From contig PLAH01000072.1 in NCBI GenBank assembly GCA_003134045.1, forward strand, positions 1 to 48,706: DNA of 48,706 bases, written 5' to 3'. This document shows positions 18,921-27,204 of the stretch, one piece after another; the stretch's first letter is position 1; each line of letters opens with the position of its first letter. Under the pieces are notes generated by a model. It was not told the DNA's origin. It saw nothing but the letters and a program-made list of their open reading frames with translations, and did no database searches. Made by a program: the position numbers and the translations under genes. The DNA is from Gammaproteobacteria bacterium (lineage in GTDB: Bacteria; Pseudomonadota; Gammaproteobacteria; Steroidobacterales; Steroidobacteraceae).

Positions 18921-20738
18921 GAAATGCCTCATCCAAAGCTCCAAGTCAAACAGTGCGAATAACTCGCCCAGGAAGTAGCTGCTCTTCGAGAGTTCCCCTT
19001 TGAATATCACTTCGATTGTCGCGCAATCGATCAGGCCGGAGCTGGCCAGCGTCCCGCCCAGAAGGACGTCCCGAAGCAGCGCGCGATTCGCATGCGCCAA
19101 TGCCTCGAAACTCCCGGGCGCCCGGTCCTTCCAAAGACGGCGGAGGATGGGTGTCGGGACGTCTGCCGAAAACGCCTTGCGTGCGAGCCAGCGGTCGGTT
19201 CCTTCGTTGAAGTGAACGTAAAGAGGAATTCGCAGAGCGAGTTCGACGACGGGCTGCGAATACAAGGGCGCTACCGCGAGTGGGGCGCTCGCGTCGGGAC
19301 CGGACATTGGGTCGTAGAATTCCGGGGTGAGCATGAGGGAACCCAGGCGCCGGATAACGTGCCATGGAACGCTCCGCAGCCCGGCAAACCAGGGGTGGGG
19401 GAAATCTGCGGTTCGCAAGGCCATTTCGCGAATTCGACTGACCGCCAGCGATTGTTCGGGAATGAGTCTGGCCCGTAAGTCGTTCATTCTGGAACCGCGA
19501 GCTCGCTGCGAGAGCGCGCCGAAGAGAATTTTCCAAGTCAGGGAGTCGATACGCAGGGCGACGTCGGACGAGAGTCTGACCAGCGACCAGGAAAGGCCGC
19601 GAAGCCTCAACGAATCCTGCACGACTTGTCGAGTGGCTTCCGACCCAAACGAGGAATCGCCGCCGTCCCCCGAGAACACCGCAGTGTATGATCCCTGCTC
19701 GCAAAGCTGGCGCTCCATGCTGCCGCGAACGATGCTCGCCACCGATTTCGGGGGTTCAACGCAGGCCGCCATATCCGCCGCGCCTGTCAGCGACGTTGCG
19801 CAAGGATCGTAGACGCATTCGATGTGTCTGAACCCTGCATGCCTTGCCGACAGGCGCGCCCATCGCCGCTCGTCGGATTGCCCGTTGGGATTGAAATAGG
19901 TGTAGGCGGCGATCGATGCGCCGGTGGAAGCGCCCTTGAGGGAGCCTGCCACGATGGATGAGTCAAGTCCGCCTGAGAGCCTAACCAGAATCGCGCCGTG
20001 ATCCGCCGCCAATGTACGAGTCACGGAGTGCACGCAAGCGCGGAGACCGCGACCAGCGACTTCCAAGTCTTCGATGGTATTGCCGCGTTCGGTGAAGCTC
20101 GTGGGCAGCCAATACCGATGAGTAACGTTGCGGTTATCGCGCAACTCCAAGCATTCGCCGCGCCGGACCTGGCTCACTTCATGGAGGGGATTCGAACCGC
20201 TGTCCAGGCCGTGACTCGCCACCCTGTTGACAACATAGGACCAATTGACGGTAAACGACAGCAATTTCAGGTCAATGCAGTCCTGCAGGCACGAAAAGAC
20301 AATGGTGACGCCGCGCCACGAAGCGATGAAGCAGGGAAGCGTGCCCGTGGGATCCTTCAGCACAAATGTAGAGTGAGAAGAGTCATCCATTAAAATGGCC
20401 ACATAGTTACCCCAATACTCGGAGACAAGGCAGCGGCCACGCGACGCCAGGATTGCATCGGTTCGGCGATCGTCGAAATGCGCGCGCGGCGATGCTGAAT
20501 CGTCATCGAGATCGTCATGGCGTTCAAAGATGGCTCCGAGAACGACTCCGGATTGGCGTTTCAGGAGGTGCCGCGCGAGTGAGGAGCGATCATCCGCTGT
20601 AAAGACGCACAATCCAGGCCGGCGGAGCACGGGGGAATACCGATTGCCCTTATCCTGAAGCCTTTGTGAGATCCTGGCTTCGGCTTCGGCCTGACTGCAG
20701 TCATCCGGGGTCCAAATCGTCGCCATGTACCTAAACAC
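18909..20738 (-). CDS. Lasso macrolactam cyclase C (asparagine-synthetase homologue)
   Basis: 609 residues from GTG 20738, which has GAGGAG seven bases upstream; an ATG at 20726 is an alternative. The N-terminal half resembles the glutaminase fold of AsnB but lacks Cys2, as in McjC-type cyclases. The synthetase half has the PP-loop LSGGLDSSIVAG (254-265) and a downstream VFSGDGGDSSFG block. Lasso C proteins adenylate the side-chain carboxyl of Asp/Glu in the core and close the ring on the new N-terminus. The gene starts 12 bases after the B stop, so B and C are one transcript with A. The 3' end overlaps the isopeptidase gene on the other strand. Confidence 0.88.
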   Translation of the reverse strand: MFRYMATIWTPDDCSQAEAEARISQRLQDKGNRYSPVLRRPGLCVFTADDRSSLARHLLKRQSGVVLGAIFERHDDLDDDSASPRAHFDDRRTDAILASRGRCLVSEYWGNYVAILMDDSSHSTFVLKDPTGTLPCFIASWRGVTIVFSCLQDCIDLKLLSFTVNWSYVVNRVASHGLDSGSNPLHEVSQVRRGECLELRDNRNVTHRYWLPTSFTERGNTIEDLEVAGRGLRACVHSVTRTLAADHGAILVRLSGGLDSSIVAGSLKGASTGASIAAYTYFNPNGQSDERRWARLSARHAGFRHIECVYDPCATSLTGAADMAACVEPPKSVASIVRGSMERQLCEQGSYTAVFSGDGGDSSFGSEATRQVVQDSLRLRGLSWSLVRLSSDVALRIDSLTWKILFGALSQRARGSRMNDLRARLIPEQSLAVSRIREMALRTADFPHPWFAGLRSVPWHVIRRLGSLMLTPEFYDPMSGPDASAPLAVAPLYSQPVVELALRIPLYVHFNEGTDRWLARKAFSADVPTPILRRLWKDRAPGSFEALAHANRALLRDVLLGGTLASSGLIDCATIEVIFKGELSKSSYFLGELFALFDLELWMRHFSVR

Positions 20739-20750
20739 GACTACTCTCCT

Positions 20751-21545
20751 CTAGACGGACAAAACCGGCTCGTAGCCGCAGACCTTTTCCGGGTTGGTAT
20801 CCAGCAGATAATCACCGAACTGGACCCAGCTATGCGCACCCCAAGGGTCCGTCTTCACTCCCAGGACCCAGCATGGAAATTCTTTGTAGATCGCGAGGAA
20901 GTTAATCAGTGTCAGCGCGTGAAGGAGACAGTGCCCGTCTGCAACAAAAAGCAGAGGGCGTATCCGGCGGAATATGAAAACCAACGAGGCGACGCGCTCG
21001 AGGTCGAAGCTATAACCGTTGAGCCTTGCGCGCGCCTTCCTTGCCGACACGCGACGGATCGCGGATTCCATGGTAAAGCAATTCAGGGACAGCGACGCCG
21101 AGAGCAAACTGTAAACGAAGGTGGCGAGATGCGCGGGTCTGACTGTGGCCGGCCGGACAATCTCATCGCCAACGGACGCCAGGGCGCCGTCAAGCGACAT
21201 CCTCGACGTGACGAGGGTGTCGCGCTGCGGAGCCGTCTTTTGAAGGACGCCAGCCTCGAGCATGGAATTTAATACCCCGCTGGACTCGCTGCCCTTAGGG
21301 GTCTCCGGATGGCCCCGATGATGATCGGTACCCAGCGGATGTGGCCAATTCTCGACAATGCCGCTCAGTCTGCACACGTCGGTGTGGCTGAGTCCGTAGT
21401 ATTTGTCGCGTCGTAGGTGGAGGAAGACGGCGCCCTGGCGCGTCTTGACTCCAAACACGGTGGATGCCAAATAATACGCGGTGCGGCCATGCATTTCATG
21501 CTCGGCAGTTCGACTCGACTTTGCTTCGCGATCTGTGGTGTGCAT
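20751..21545 (-). CDS. Lasso leader peptidase B with fused recognition domain
   Basis: 264 residues from ATG 21545. A GTG at 21611 is in frame but lies inside the A-B hairpin, and ATG 21494 is also possible. The N-terminal part (about 20-100, YYLASTVFGVKTRQGAVFLHLRRDKYYGLS) is the PqqD-like recognition element that binds the leader. The C-terminal transglutaminase-like protease has the triad Cys206 (GHCLLHAL), His238 (AHSWVQF) and Asp249 (LLDTNP). It would cut after the leader's TK to free the core N-terminus, with ATP-driven folding by C. The fusion of both B halves is the usual proteobacterial arrangement. Confidence 0.85.
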   Translation of the reverse strand: MHTTDREAKSSRTAEHEMHGRTAYYLASTVFGVKTRQGAVFLHLRRDKYYGLSHTDVCRLSGIVENWPHPLGTDHHRGHPETPKGSESSGVLNSMLEAGVLQKTAPQRDTLVTSRMSLDGALASVGDEIVRPATVRPAHLATFVYSLLSASLSLNCFTMESAIRRVSARKARARLNGYSFDLERVASLVFIFRRIRPLLFVADGHCLLHALTLINFLAIYKEFPCWVLGVKTDPWGAHSWVQFGDYLLDTNPEKVCGYEPVLSV

Positions 21546-21584
21546 CGGGGGGCGGCTGATGGTTTTCCGGATGAGGAGTGGCGG

Positions 21585-21616
21585 AAAGAGTGTGCGGATT
21601 GGTCCGCACACTCTTT
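21585..21616 (-). promoter_or_regulatory. Perfect 14-bp stem-loop between precursor and B gene
   Basis: AAAGAGTGTGCGGA, a loop of 4, then TCCGCACACTCTTT: a perfect hairpin starting 22 bases after the precursor stop. On the minus strand it ends CTCTTTCC, so a full U-tract is lacking. Lasso operons often carry an attenuating or stabilising hairpin here, which makes more A transcript than BC transcript. The GTG at 21611 would be buried in it. Confidence 0.8.
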
Positions 21617-21638
21617 GGGCCAGACTTTGGTACTGGCG

Positions 21639-21734
21639 TCAACCCTTGGTGCCGTGCTCGATGTCGTTGTCCACCGCGAACGGCACGCTTGGTTGCTTGG
21701 TCTCAGCTGAGACTTTTCCGAGTTCAATCATCAT
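21639..21734 (-). CDS. Lasso peptide precursor A
   Basis: 31 codons. AAAGGAG (21741-21747) directly abuts ATG 21740 but is 6 bases from ATG 21734 and 9 from ATG 21731, so 21734 is chosen. The leader reads MMIELGKVSAETK, carrying the LGxxSxxT signature of proteobacterial lasso leaders with Thr at position -2. The core is then QPSVPFAVDNDIEHGTKG. The first acid that can close a ring is Asp9, giving a nine-residue Gln1-Asp9 macrolactam and a nine-residue tail. Odd points: Gln at core position 1, where Gly, Ala, Ser or Cys are usual, and a leader about half the usual length. It is followed by a strong hairpin and the B and C genes. Confidence 0.8.
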   Translation of the reverse strand: MMIELGKVSAETKQPSVPFAVDNDIEHGTKG

Positions 21735-21740
21735 GGCCAT

Positions 21741-22364
21741 CTCCTTTTGTTCACTAGGTGTTAGTGATACCAGTCACCGATCCGGTGGCGCGATCAACGT
21801 GACGACGGCTGGAAAATAATGTCAACGAAAAATCGGTCATGGCGCGGATCGACCGTGCGCGGGCGCCGCGCAGCGACGAGTCCCAGCCGCAGCCCGTATG
21901 TTTAAAAAAACCGACACGAGCATGGCTCCGCAGTTTGAGGGGAATGCCTGGACGTGGTGAATTGTTACGCTCGCTCATGCGGTTAGGAATGCCAAGGTTG
22001 CTGCGATCGTGACGCATCGGTGCGTCGCAAATTGGCAAAAAAATGGACTTGTTCGGTTGTTGGATTCCATCGTGGCCGCCGCCATCGCGCTCGAAAATAT
22101 TCGAACGTCGCATGTCTGTCAGACACCGAGATAGTACATAAAGCCTGTCAGGATCGAATGTATCCACTCTAAATGCACGTTGCCTGACACCGCGAACGCA
22201 TCACAACTGCGGGTCACGGCGACGAGCACGACGAGGAGCCAGTGGCGTGCGAATGATTTTACTTGCCCCATGGCTCGGCATTCATGTTCAATCCGCAGGT
22301 AGGTTCAGCATCTCACGGAAGACAGAGATCCAAGTTCGATGGCTCATGCAAGGAGGAGCCGCTG
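21741..22364. other. Upstream region of the lasso operon
   Basis: About 620 bases without a supportable gene. On the minus strand a perfect TTGACA lies at 21825-21820, but no good -10 follows at 17 bases. Instead CGTCGTC follows about 12 bases on, which could suit an ECF-type promoter (weak). A second precursor gene was looked for here and not found. Confidence 0.35.
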
Positions 22365-23465
22365 ATGCCGCGTCTCGCGCGACTACCTTCGATTGCGTTC
22401 GGGTGGTACTACGTCGTACTGCGCGCCGTGGCGGACGCGAGAATCGTTACGCGCCGGGAGGAGCTCGCGACGCTGTTGAAAATACTGCGTGCAACGCTGC
22501 GGGAGAGGGGCGCAAGGCTGCACGCGGCGTACATCGCCGAGGGCCAGGTGCATCTAGCGCTCCAGCTAGGAGAGGGGGCGTTGAGGGCCCTCACGGGCCG
22601 CTTTCAGCACGAGTACGCGCGTATCTTCAATCGAACCCACCAGCGGCACGGCTCCTTGTTCCGGTGGCACCATCATGTGCTCTTGATCCAGCACGAGCGG
22701 TGGCTGGTGCCTCTCGTGCACTATATTCATTGGATTCGCCGCCTCGAGACGCCGGCGGATGGACCCGAGGGGCTGTGGTGGAGCAGCGATTCGGTGTACC
22801 GCGGAACCGAGAGACGGGAGTGGCTGACCACCAATGTCGTTCTTCGCATGCTCGCTCGCGGAGCGTACAGCCGTAAGGCGCAAGAGTCGGCGTACCGCGA
22901 GTTGCTGGAGCGGGAGCCGCCGCCGCGTCATGCCCGTCTATTCAGGCAGGGTTGCCCGGAAGACCCGCGGCTTCTGGGTGACGCCGAGTTCGTCAGGCGC
23001 GTTTGGCGAATTACCGGCAGACGATCACCGGATCGATCCCCGCGCGTTCGCCAACCAGAAGGGGATATCCCAGGCATCGTCAGGCAGGTCATCGAACGAT
23101 TCAATGCGCTGTGCGACGAACGATTGCCGCCGCGCGAGGCTGCGGCTTTGAGGCGCCTGGTGACGGATGAGAACGTGCGCTCCAAGTCGCGAAGGCGTCC
23201 GTTGCCGATGGTACGAGCCTTGTGCGTGTCGTATCTAGTAGAGGGGGAAATGGCGACGGCGACGCAAGCCGCGCGCTTCTTTGGCTGCGGTCCTCGACCG
23301 GTATCCGCGCGTCGGCGACGGTTCTATGCACTGCTCTTTCGTGACTGGTTCGGCGCCTCGTCCGAGGCGTTGCTCTGGTCCGCGGGCGATGTCGATCGGG
23401 TGGTCGACGGCGGTGATCAGGGACCCAAGGCGGGGGGCAGAATTGCCGTAGCGCGCATGCCGTAA
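22365..23465 (+). CDS. TnpA_REP-like (Y1 transposase family) protein with degraded HUH motif
   Basis: 366 residues from ATG 22365, fixed by AGGAGGAG. The N-terminal 125 residues follow the REP-associated tyrosine transposase layout: MPRLARLPSIAFGWYYVVLRA, then EGQVHLALQ, then LTGRFQHEYARIFNRTHQRHGSLFRWHHHVL, then LVHYIHWIR. The metal-binding His-x-His is replaced by Gln61-Val-His63, while the candidate catalytic Tyr84 in EYARIFN remains. The C-terminal half (about 240-330) is an Arg-rich DNA-binding-like extension. HUH enzymes nick single-stranded hairpins, so loss of one His suggests an inactive or domesticated copy. No flanking palindromic REP array was recognised by eye. Confidence 0.7.
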   Translation: MPRLARLPSIAFGWYYVVLRAVADARIVTRREELATLLKILRATLRERGARLHAAYIAEGQVHLALQLGEGALRALTGRFQHEYARIFNRTHQRHGSLFRWHHHVLLIQHERWLVPLVHYIHWIRRLETPADGPEGLWWSSDSVYRGTERREWLTTNVVLRMLARGAYSRKAQESAYRELLEREPPPRHARLFRQGCPEDPRLLGDAEFVRRVWRITGRRSPDRSPRVRQPEGDIPGIVRQVIERFNALCDERLPPREAAALRRLVTDENVRSKSRRRPLPMVRALCVSYLVEGEMATATQAARFFGCGPRPVSARRRRFYALLFRDWFGASSEALLWSAGDVDRVVDGGDQGPKAGGRIAVARMP

Positions 23466-23667
23466 ATGCTATGCCGACGCAAAAGTGGCTAGTGGAGTGC
23501 GGCGACCCTCATGCCGAACCGGCGCAACACGTGGCGCGATGCGTACAAACGCGTATTGCGGCGGGGTGCAACCAAATCAGCCGGCGCCCAGGTGCAGGAT
23601 GAAACGATGATAGTGTTCGACGCCGCCAATCGCGTCTTGCAGTGCTTTCGCTCAAAGCGGATCGATG

Positions 23668-25164
23668 TCAGCTTGCGGGACTCGATCGATTCACATCCGA
23701 GCGATGCCACCATCCGCCACCGAGCGCCTGGAACAGGGCCGCGGTGTCCGCATAGCGATTACCCTCGGCTTGGATCCGATTGATGCGAGCCTGCTGCCAA
23801 CTGCGTTCGGCAATCAGCACCGTCACATAATCGATGGTATCCGCGTGAAACTGTTGCCGCGCGAGTTCCAGACCGTCAAAGGCGGAGCGCTCGGCCGCAT
23901 CCTGAGCGACCAAATCGTCGGCGTCGGCCTGCAGCGCTCTCAAGACATCCGACACGTTTTGGAATGCTTTTACTACCGCGCTGCGGTACTCGGCGGTCGC
24001 CTGGTCGAATGCGGCGACCGCAGCGCGCTTTTTGTGCAACAGCGTTCCGGCGTCGAACAGCGTTTGCGCCGCGCCTGCGGCAACGTCCCATACGCCCGCA
24101 CCGGGCAGGGCGGCAAACCCGGTGGCTGTGGTGCCGACGGCCGCAGAAATGGAAAACTGCGGCAATTGGTTGGCGACGGCGACGCCCACGCCCGCCGACG
24201 CCGCATGCAGCTGCGCTTCGGCGAGCCGAATGTCGGGTCGCTGCTCGACCAGCTGCGACGGCAAACTGACCGGTAAGTCCTGCGGAAGACGGAGGCTGTC
24301 GAGATCGAAGGTCTCTCCCACGCCCTGACTGGGCAGCCGTCCGACCAGCGCCGCGAGCCGGTTACGCACCTGGGCGAGCTGCTTCTGCAGGGGCGGCAAA
24401 GTGGCGCGGGTCTGGTCGATGGTCGTCTCCTGCAACAGAACGTCCGCTCGCGATACGACGCCTACCTGAAACCGCCGGCGAATCAAATCGAGCTCGCCGG
24501 TTTCGATCTTGAGGATCTGCTCGGTCGCCGCAATCTGGCCACGCAGGGATGCCTCCTGTACGGCAGCGACGACCAGATTGGAGATCAATGTGAGATACGT
24601 GGCCTCGAGCTGGAAGCGCTGATACTCGGCTTGGGCTGCCAGCGATTCGATCTGCCGCCGCGTACCGCCAAACACGTCCGGAAGATAGGACACGTTCACC
24701 GAGGCCGTGACCACGCTGAACGTCGGATTGAATTGCGGCTCGCCGATACTGGCGCCGGCCAACCGTTCGCGCTCGGCCTGGACGCCGGCGTCGGCCGAGG
24801 GAAGCAGCGCACCCTCGCGGGCATGGACCTCCTCGTTCGCCTGCCGCAAGGCGGCTTGTGCGGCACCGACGTCGGGATTGTCCTCGAGGGCTTGTTCGAT
24901 CAGCCGGTTCAGCGCTTCGCAACGGAACAGCGTCCACCACTGTCCCGGGATGTCGAGTTCTCGCACGAAGCGCTGCCCTTGACCGCCGCGCGTCTCTGCC
25001 GCCGCGGTTGGTGCCGGCGGTTCCGCCGTGTAGCCGGCAACGTCCGGAGCGCGAGGACGTTGAAAATCCGGGCCGACCGCGCACCCGCACACCGCGACGG
25101 CCGCCGCAGTCACGACCCGGGCCCACCAGACCTTGCCGCTCAAGTTAAATCTCCTGTATCGCAT
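23668..25164 (-). CDS. NodT/OprM-type outer-membrane efflux lipoprotein
   Basis: 498 residues. The lipoprotein signal peptide ends with VAVCGC followed by AVGPDFQRP, the classic start of mature OprM/CusC/NodT proteins. Two repeated halves follow with PGQWWTLF, LNRLIEQALEDNPDVGAAQAALRQA, and later LPSQLVEQRPDIRLAEAQLHAASAGVGVA, the hallmark motifs of the TolC superfamily. It forms the trimeric outer-membrane and periplasmic channel of a tripartite pump. It is divergent from the HlyD-ABC operon over a 76-base gap containing a perfect palindrome, which makes it the likely exit duct for that pump. Confidence 0.88.
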   Translation of the reverse strand: MRYRRFNLSGKVWWARVVTAAAVAVCGCAVGPDFQRPRAPDVAGYTAEPPAPTAAAETRGGQGQRFVRELDIPGQWWTLFRCEALNRLIEQALEDNPDVGAAQAALRQANEEVHAREGALLPSADAGVQAERERLAGASIGEPQFNPTFSVVTASVNVSYLPDVFGGTRRQIESLAAQAEYQRFQLEATYLTLISNLVVAAVQEASLRGQIAATEQILKIETGELDLIRRRFQVGVVSRADVLLQETTIDQTRATLPPLQKQLAQVRNRLAALVGRLPSQGVGETFDLDSLRLPQDLPVSLPSQLVEQRPDIRLAEAQLHAASAGVGVAVANQLPQFSISAAVGTTATGFAALPGAGVWDVAAGAAQTLFDAGTLLHKKRAAVAAFDQATAEYRSAVVKAFQNVSDVLRALQADADDLVAQDAAERSAFDGLELARQQFHADTIDYVTVLIAERSWQQARINRIQAEGNRYADTAALFQALGGGWWHRSDVNRSSPAS

Positions 25165-25204
25165 CAGAGCGCCGTACGATAGCTCGTCTTCGAGATCCGA
25201 CGCC

Positions 25205-25236
25205 TGAGTATTTCCCCGTATATCGGGAAATACTCA
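25205..25236. promoter_or_regulatory. Perfect 12-bp inverted repeat, candidate operator
   Basis: TGAGTATTTCCC, spacer CGTATATC, GGGAAATACTCA. It sits in the 76-base gap between the divergent outer-membrane channel and adaptor genes, four bases before the HlyD start codon at 25241. Position and symmetry suggest an operator for a dimeric repressor acting on both directions. No regulator gene is adjacent. Confidence 0.65.
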
Positions 25237-25240
25237 ATCG

Positions 25241-26263
25241 ATGGACAGTGAATCACCCATTTCGAGCGATAGTTCAATGAACCGGCGACGCACCATGCTG
25301 CTGACCATTCTGGTCCTTGTTCTCGCAGCCGTGGGGTACGGGCTCTGGAGTTGGCGCAGCGCGTTGTTCGGTACGGTGCCTCCAGACCGGATCACGGTGT
25401 CCGGGAATATCGAGGCGCATGAAAGCGTCCTGAGCTTCACGCAGGTGCAAACCGCCATCGTCGAATTGCCGTTCGACGAGGGTGCTTCCGTGTCCCGCGA
25501 TACGGTGCTGGCCCGTGTCGACGATCGCCCTTATCAGCAACAGGTCTTGATTGATCGCGCCGGCGAGCGGGTGGCATCGGCACAGGTTGCGGTGAATGAA
25601 AGCAACCTAACCGCGGCGCGCAGCAGCGTCGTCAGCGACCAGTTCGATCTATTGGAGAAGCAGCGCGACGCCGCTCGCGCGGAGGAACTGGTGAAGACCG
25701 CCGCGACGTCGGTGCAGACTCGTGATCTCGCGCTGACCGCTGCACAACAATCGGCGGCGACGCGTGCGCGCGATCGGGCCCTGATGCAGGTGGCGACCAC
25801 CAACGTGGCGCTCGCCCGGGCCAATCAAGCCGCTGCCGCCGCGAAGCTTGCGCTCGATGAGGTGACCGTCGGCTATACGACGCTTCGCGCCCCATTCACC
25901 GGCGTGATTTCCGTGCGTGAAGCCGAACTCGGTCAGTTGGCCGGACCGGGTGTCGCGATCTTCACGCTCGACGATCTCGATCATATCTGGCTGCGCGCCT
26001 ACGTGAACGAAACCTATATCGGCCGAGTACGCCTGAACGAACCGGCCGATGTGAGGACGGACAGCTATCCGGGCAAGACCTATCACGGCCGCATCAGTTT
26101 CATATCGCCGGAGGCGGAATTCACGCCGAAGACCGTCGAGACCAATGCCGAGCGGGTGACGCTCGTTTATCGAATCCGCATCGACATCGACAACTCTACG
26201 CACGAACTGCTGCCCGGCATGCCGGCAGATGCTCACATCCCCTTACTGCCGGCCGGCAGATGA
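25241..26263 (+). CDS. HlyD-family periplasmic adaptor of ABC efflux system
   Basis: 340 residues. One N-terminal membrane anchor (about 18-36, TMLLTILVLVLAAVGYGLW). Then the lipoyl-like half (VSGNIEAHESVLSF..VELPFDEGASVSRDTVLARVD), a long alpha-hairpin coiled coil rich in Ala, Gln and Arg (about 95-205), the second lipoyl half (YTTLRAPFTGVISVREAELGQLAGPGVAIFTL) and a beta-barrel domain. This is the layout of YbhG/YhiI-type adaptors that join ABC-2 transporters to TolC-like ducts. The stop overlaps the next start (ATGA). Substrate unknown. Confidence 0.88.
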   Translation: MDSESPISSDSSMNRRRTMLLTILVLVLAAVGYGLWSWRSALFGTVPPDRITVSGNIEAHESVLSFTQVQTAIVELPFDEGASVSRDTVLARVDDRPYQQQVLIDRAGERVASAQVAVNESNLTAARSSVVSDQFDLLEKQRDAARAEELVKTAATSVQTRDLALTAAQQSAATRARDRALMQVATTNVALARANQAAAAAKLALDEVTVGYTTLRAPFTGVISVREAELGQLAGPGVAIFTLDDLDHIWLRAYVNETYIGRVRLNEPADVRTDSYPGKTYHGRISFISPEAEFTPKTVETNAERVTLVYRIRIDIDNSTHELLPGMPADAHIPLLPAGR

Positions 26264-27204
26264 CCGAGAACGAGGGCAATGCCGTGGTGACGGCGCGAGG
26301 CCTCAGCCGCAGTTTCGGTTCGGTTTCCGCGGTGCGGAACGTCGATTTTGCGGTCGCACGCGGCGAGATATTCGGCCTTGTGGGTCCGGACGGCGCCGGC
26401 AAGACCACCATCATGCGCATGCTGGCCGGGGTGCTCAAGCCCGACGCCGGCGACATTCACCTGGAAGGGGTCGACGTCGCGGCCGATCCGGAGCGCGCCA
26501 AGACCTACTTGAGCTACATGCCGCAGCGCTTCGGTCTTTACGAGGACATGACCGTCGATGAGAATATCTTCTTCTACGCCACGCTCTTTGAAATCTCCGC
26601 CAAGACCCGCCGCGAACGCAGCGGGGAGCTGCTGAAGGCAGCGGGCCTTCAGCCGTTCCAACGCCGCTTGGCCGGCCAGCTCTCCGGAGGTATGAAGCAG
26701 AAGCTCGGCCTGGTTTGCGCCCTGATCCATACGCCCCGGGTGCTGCTGCTCGATGAGCCGACGACCGGCGTGGACCCGGTCTCGCGGCGCGACTTTTGGG
26801 GCATTCTCTACGGCCTGCGTGAGCAGGGCGTCACCATTCTGCTGTCGACCGCCTATATGGATGAAGCGGAGCGCTGTTCGCGTCTCGCCCTGCTGCATGC
26901 CGGCGAGATCCGCCACTGCGACACTCCTGCGCGCCTGAAGCAGTTGATGCCAGGCGCGCTGCTCGGGGTCGTGACGCAAAACGCGCGCGGCGCGCACGCT
27001 GCGCTCGAGGGCGTTCCGGGTGTGCTCGGCCGGCTGCTCATGGGCGACCGCGTCAACGTGCGGGTGGACGATGCCGACCGCCGCATGCCGGCGCTGCGCC
27101 AGAGGCTCGCCGAGCGCGGCATCGGCGATGCGGAGATCGCGCGGATCGAGCCGGGCATCGAGGACGTATTCGTCGCGCTGCTGGGTTCGGGGGAGGCGGC
27201 ATGA
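26260..27204 (+). CDS. ABC transporter ATP-binding protein 1
   Basis: 314 residues with Walker A GPDGAGKTT (42-50), Q-loop YMPQRFGLY, signature LSGGM (141-145), Walker B VLLLDEPTTG (161-170) and a C-terminal regulatory tail. It resembles the ABC-2-type drug/polysaccharide exporter ATPases (CcmA, YbhF first half). It would pair with the second ATPase as a heterodimer on the two permeases. Both ends overlap the neighbours by four bases (ATGA), so it is translationally coupled within the operon. Confidence 0.9.
   Translation: MTENEGNAVVTARGLSRSFGSVSAVRNVDFAVARGEIFGLVGPDGAGKTTIMRMLAGVLKPDAGDIHLEGVDVAADPERAKTYLSYMPQRFGLYEDMTVDENIFFYATLFEISAKTRRERSGELLKAAGLQPFQRRLAGQLSGGMKQKLGLVCALIHTPRVLLLDEPTTGVDPVSRRDFWGILYGLREQGVTILLSTAYMDEAERCSRLALLHAGEIRHCDTPARLKQLMPGALLGVVTQNARGAHAALEGVPGVLGRLLMGDRVNVRVDDADRRMPALRQRLAERGIGDAEIARIEPGIEDVFVALLGSGEAA

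Noticed and set aside
21365-21727. 120-codon minus-strand frame across the precursor
   Set aside because: Out of frame with both the precursor and B, lacks motifs; a shadow of the lasso genes.
21754-22167. 137-codon minus-strand frame upstream of the lasso precursor
   Set aside because: No ribosome site, no lasso leader motif and no family; covers the likely promoter region. Considered as a second precursor and dismissed.
25205-25236. Transcription terminator between divergent efflux genes
   Set aside because: No T-run follows the palindrome in either direction and both genes start there, so an operator fits better.
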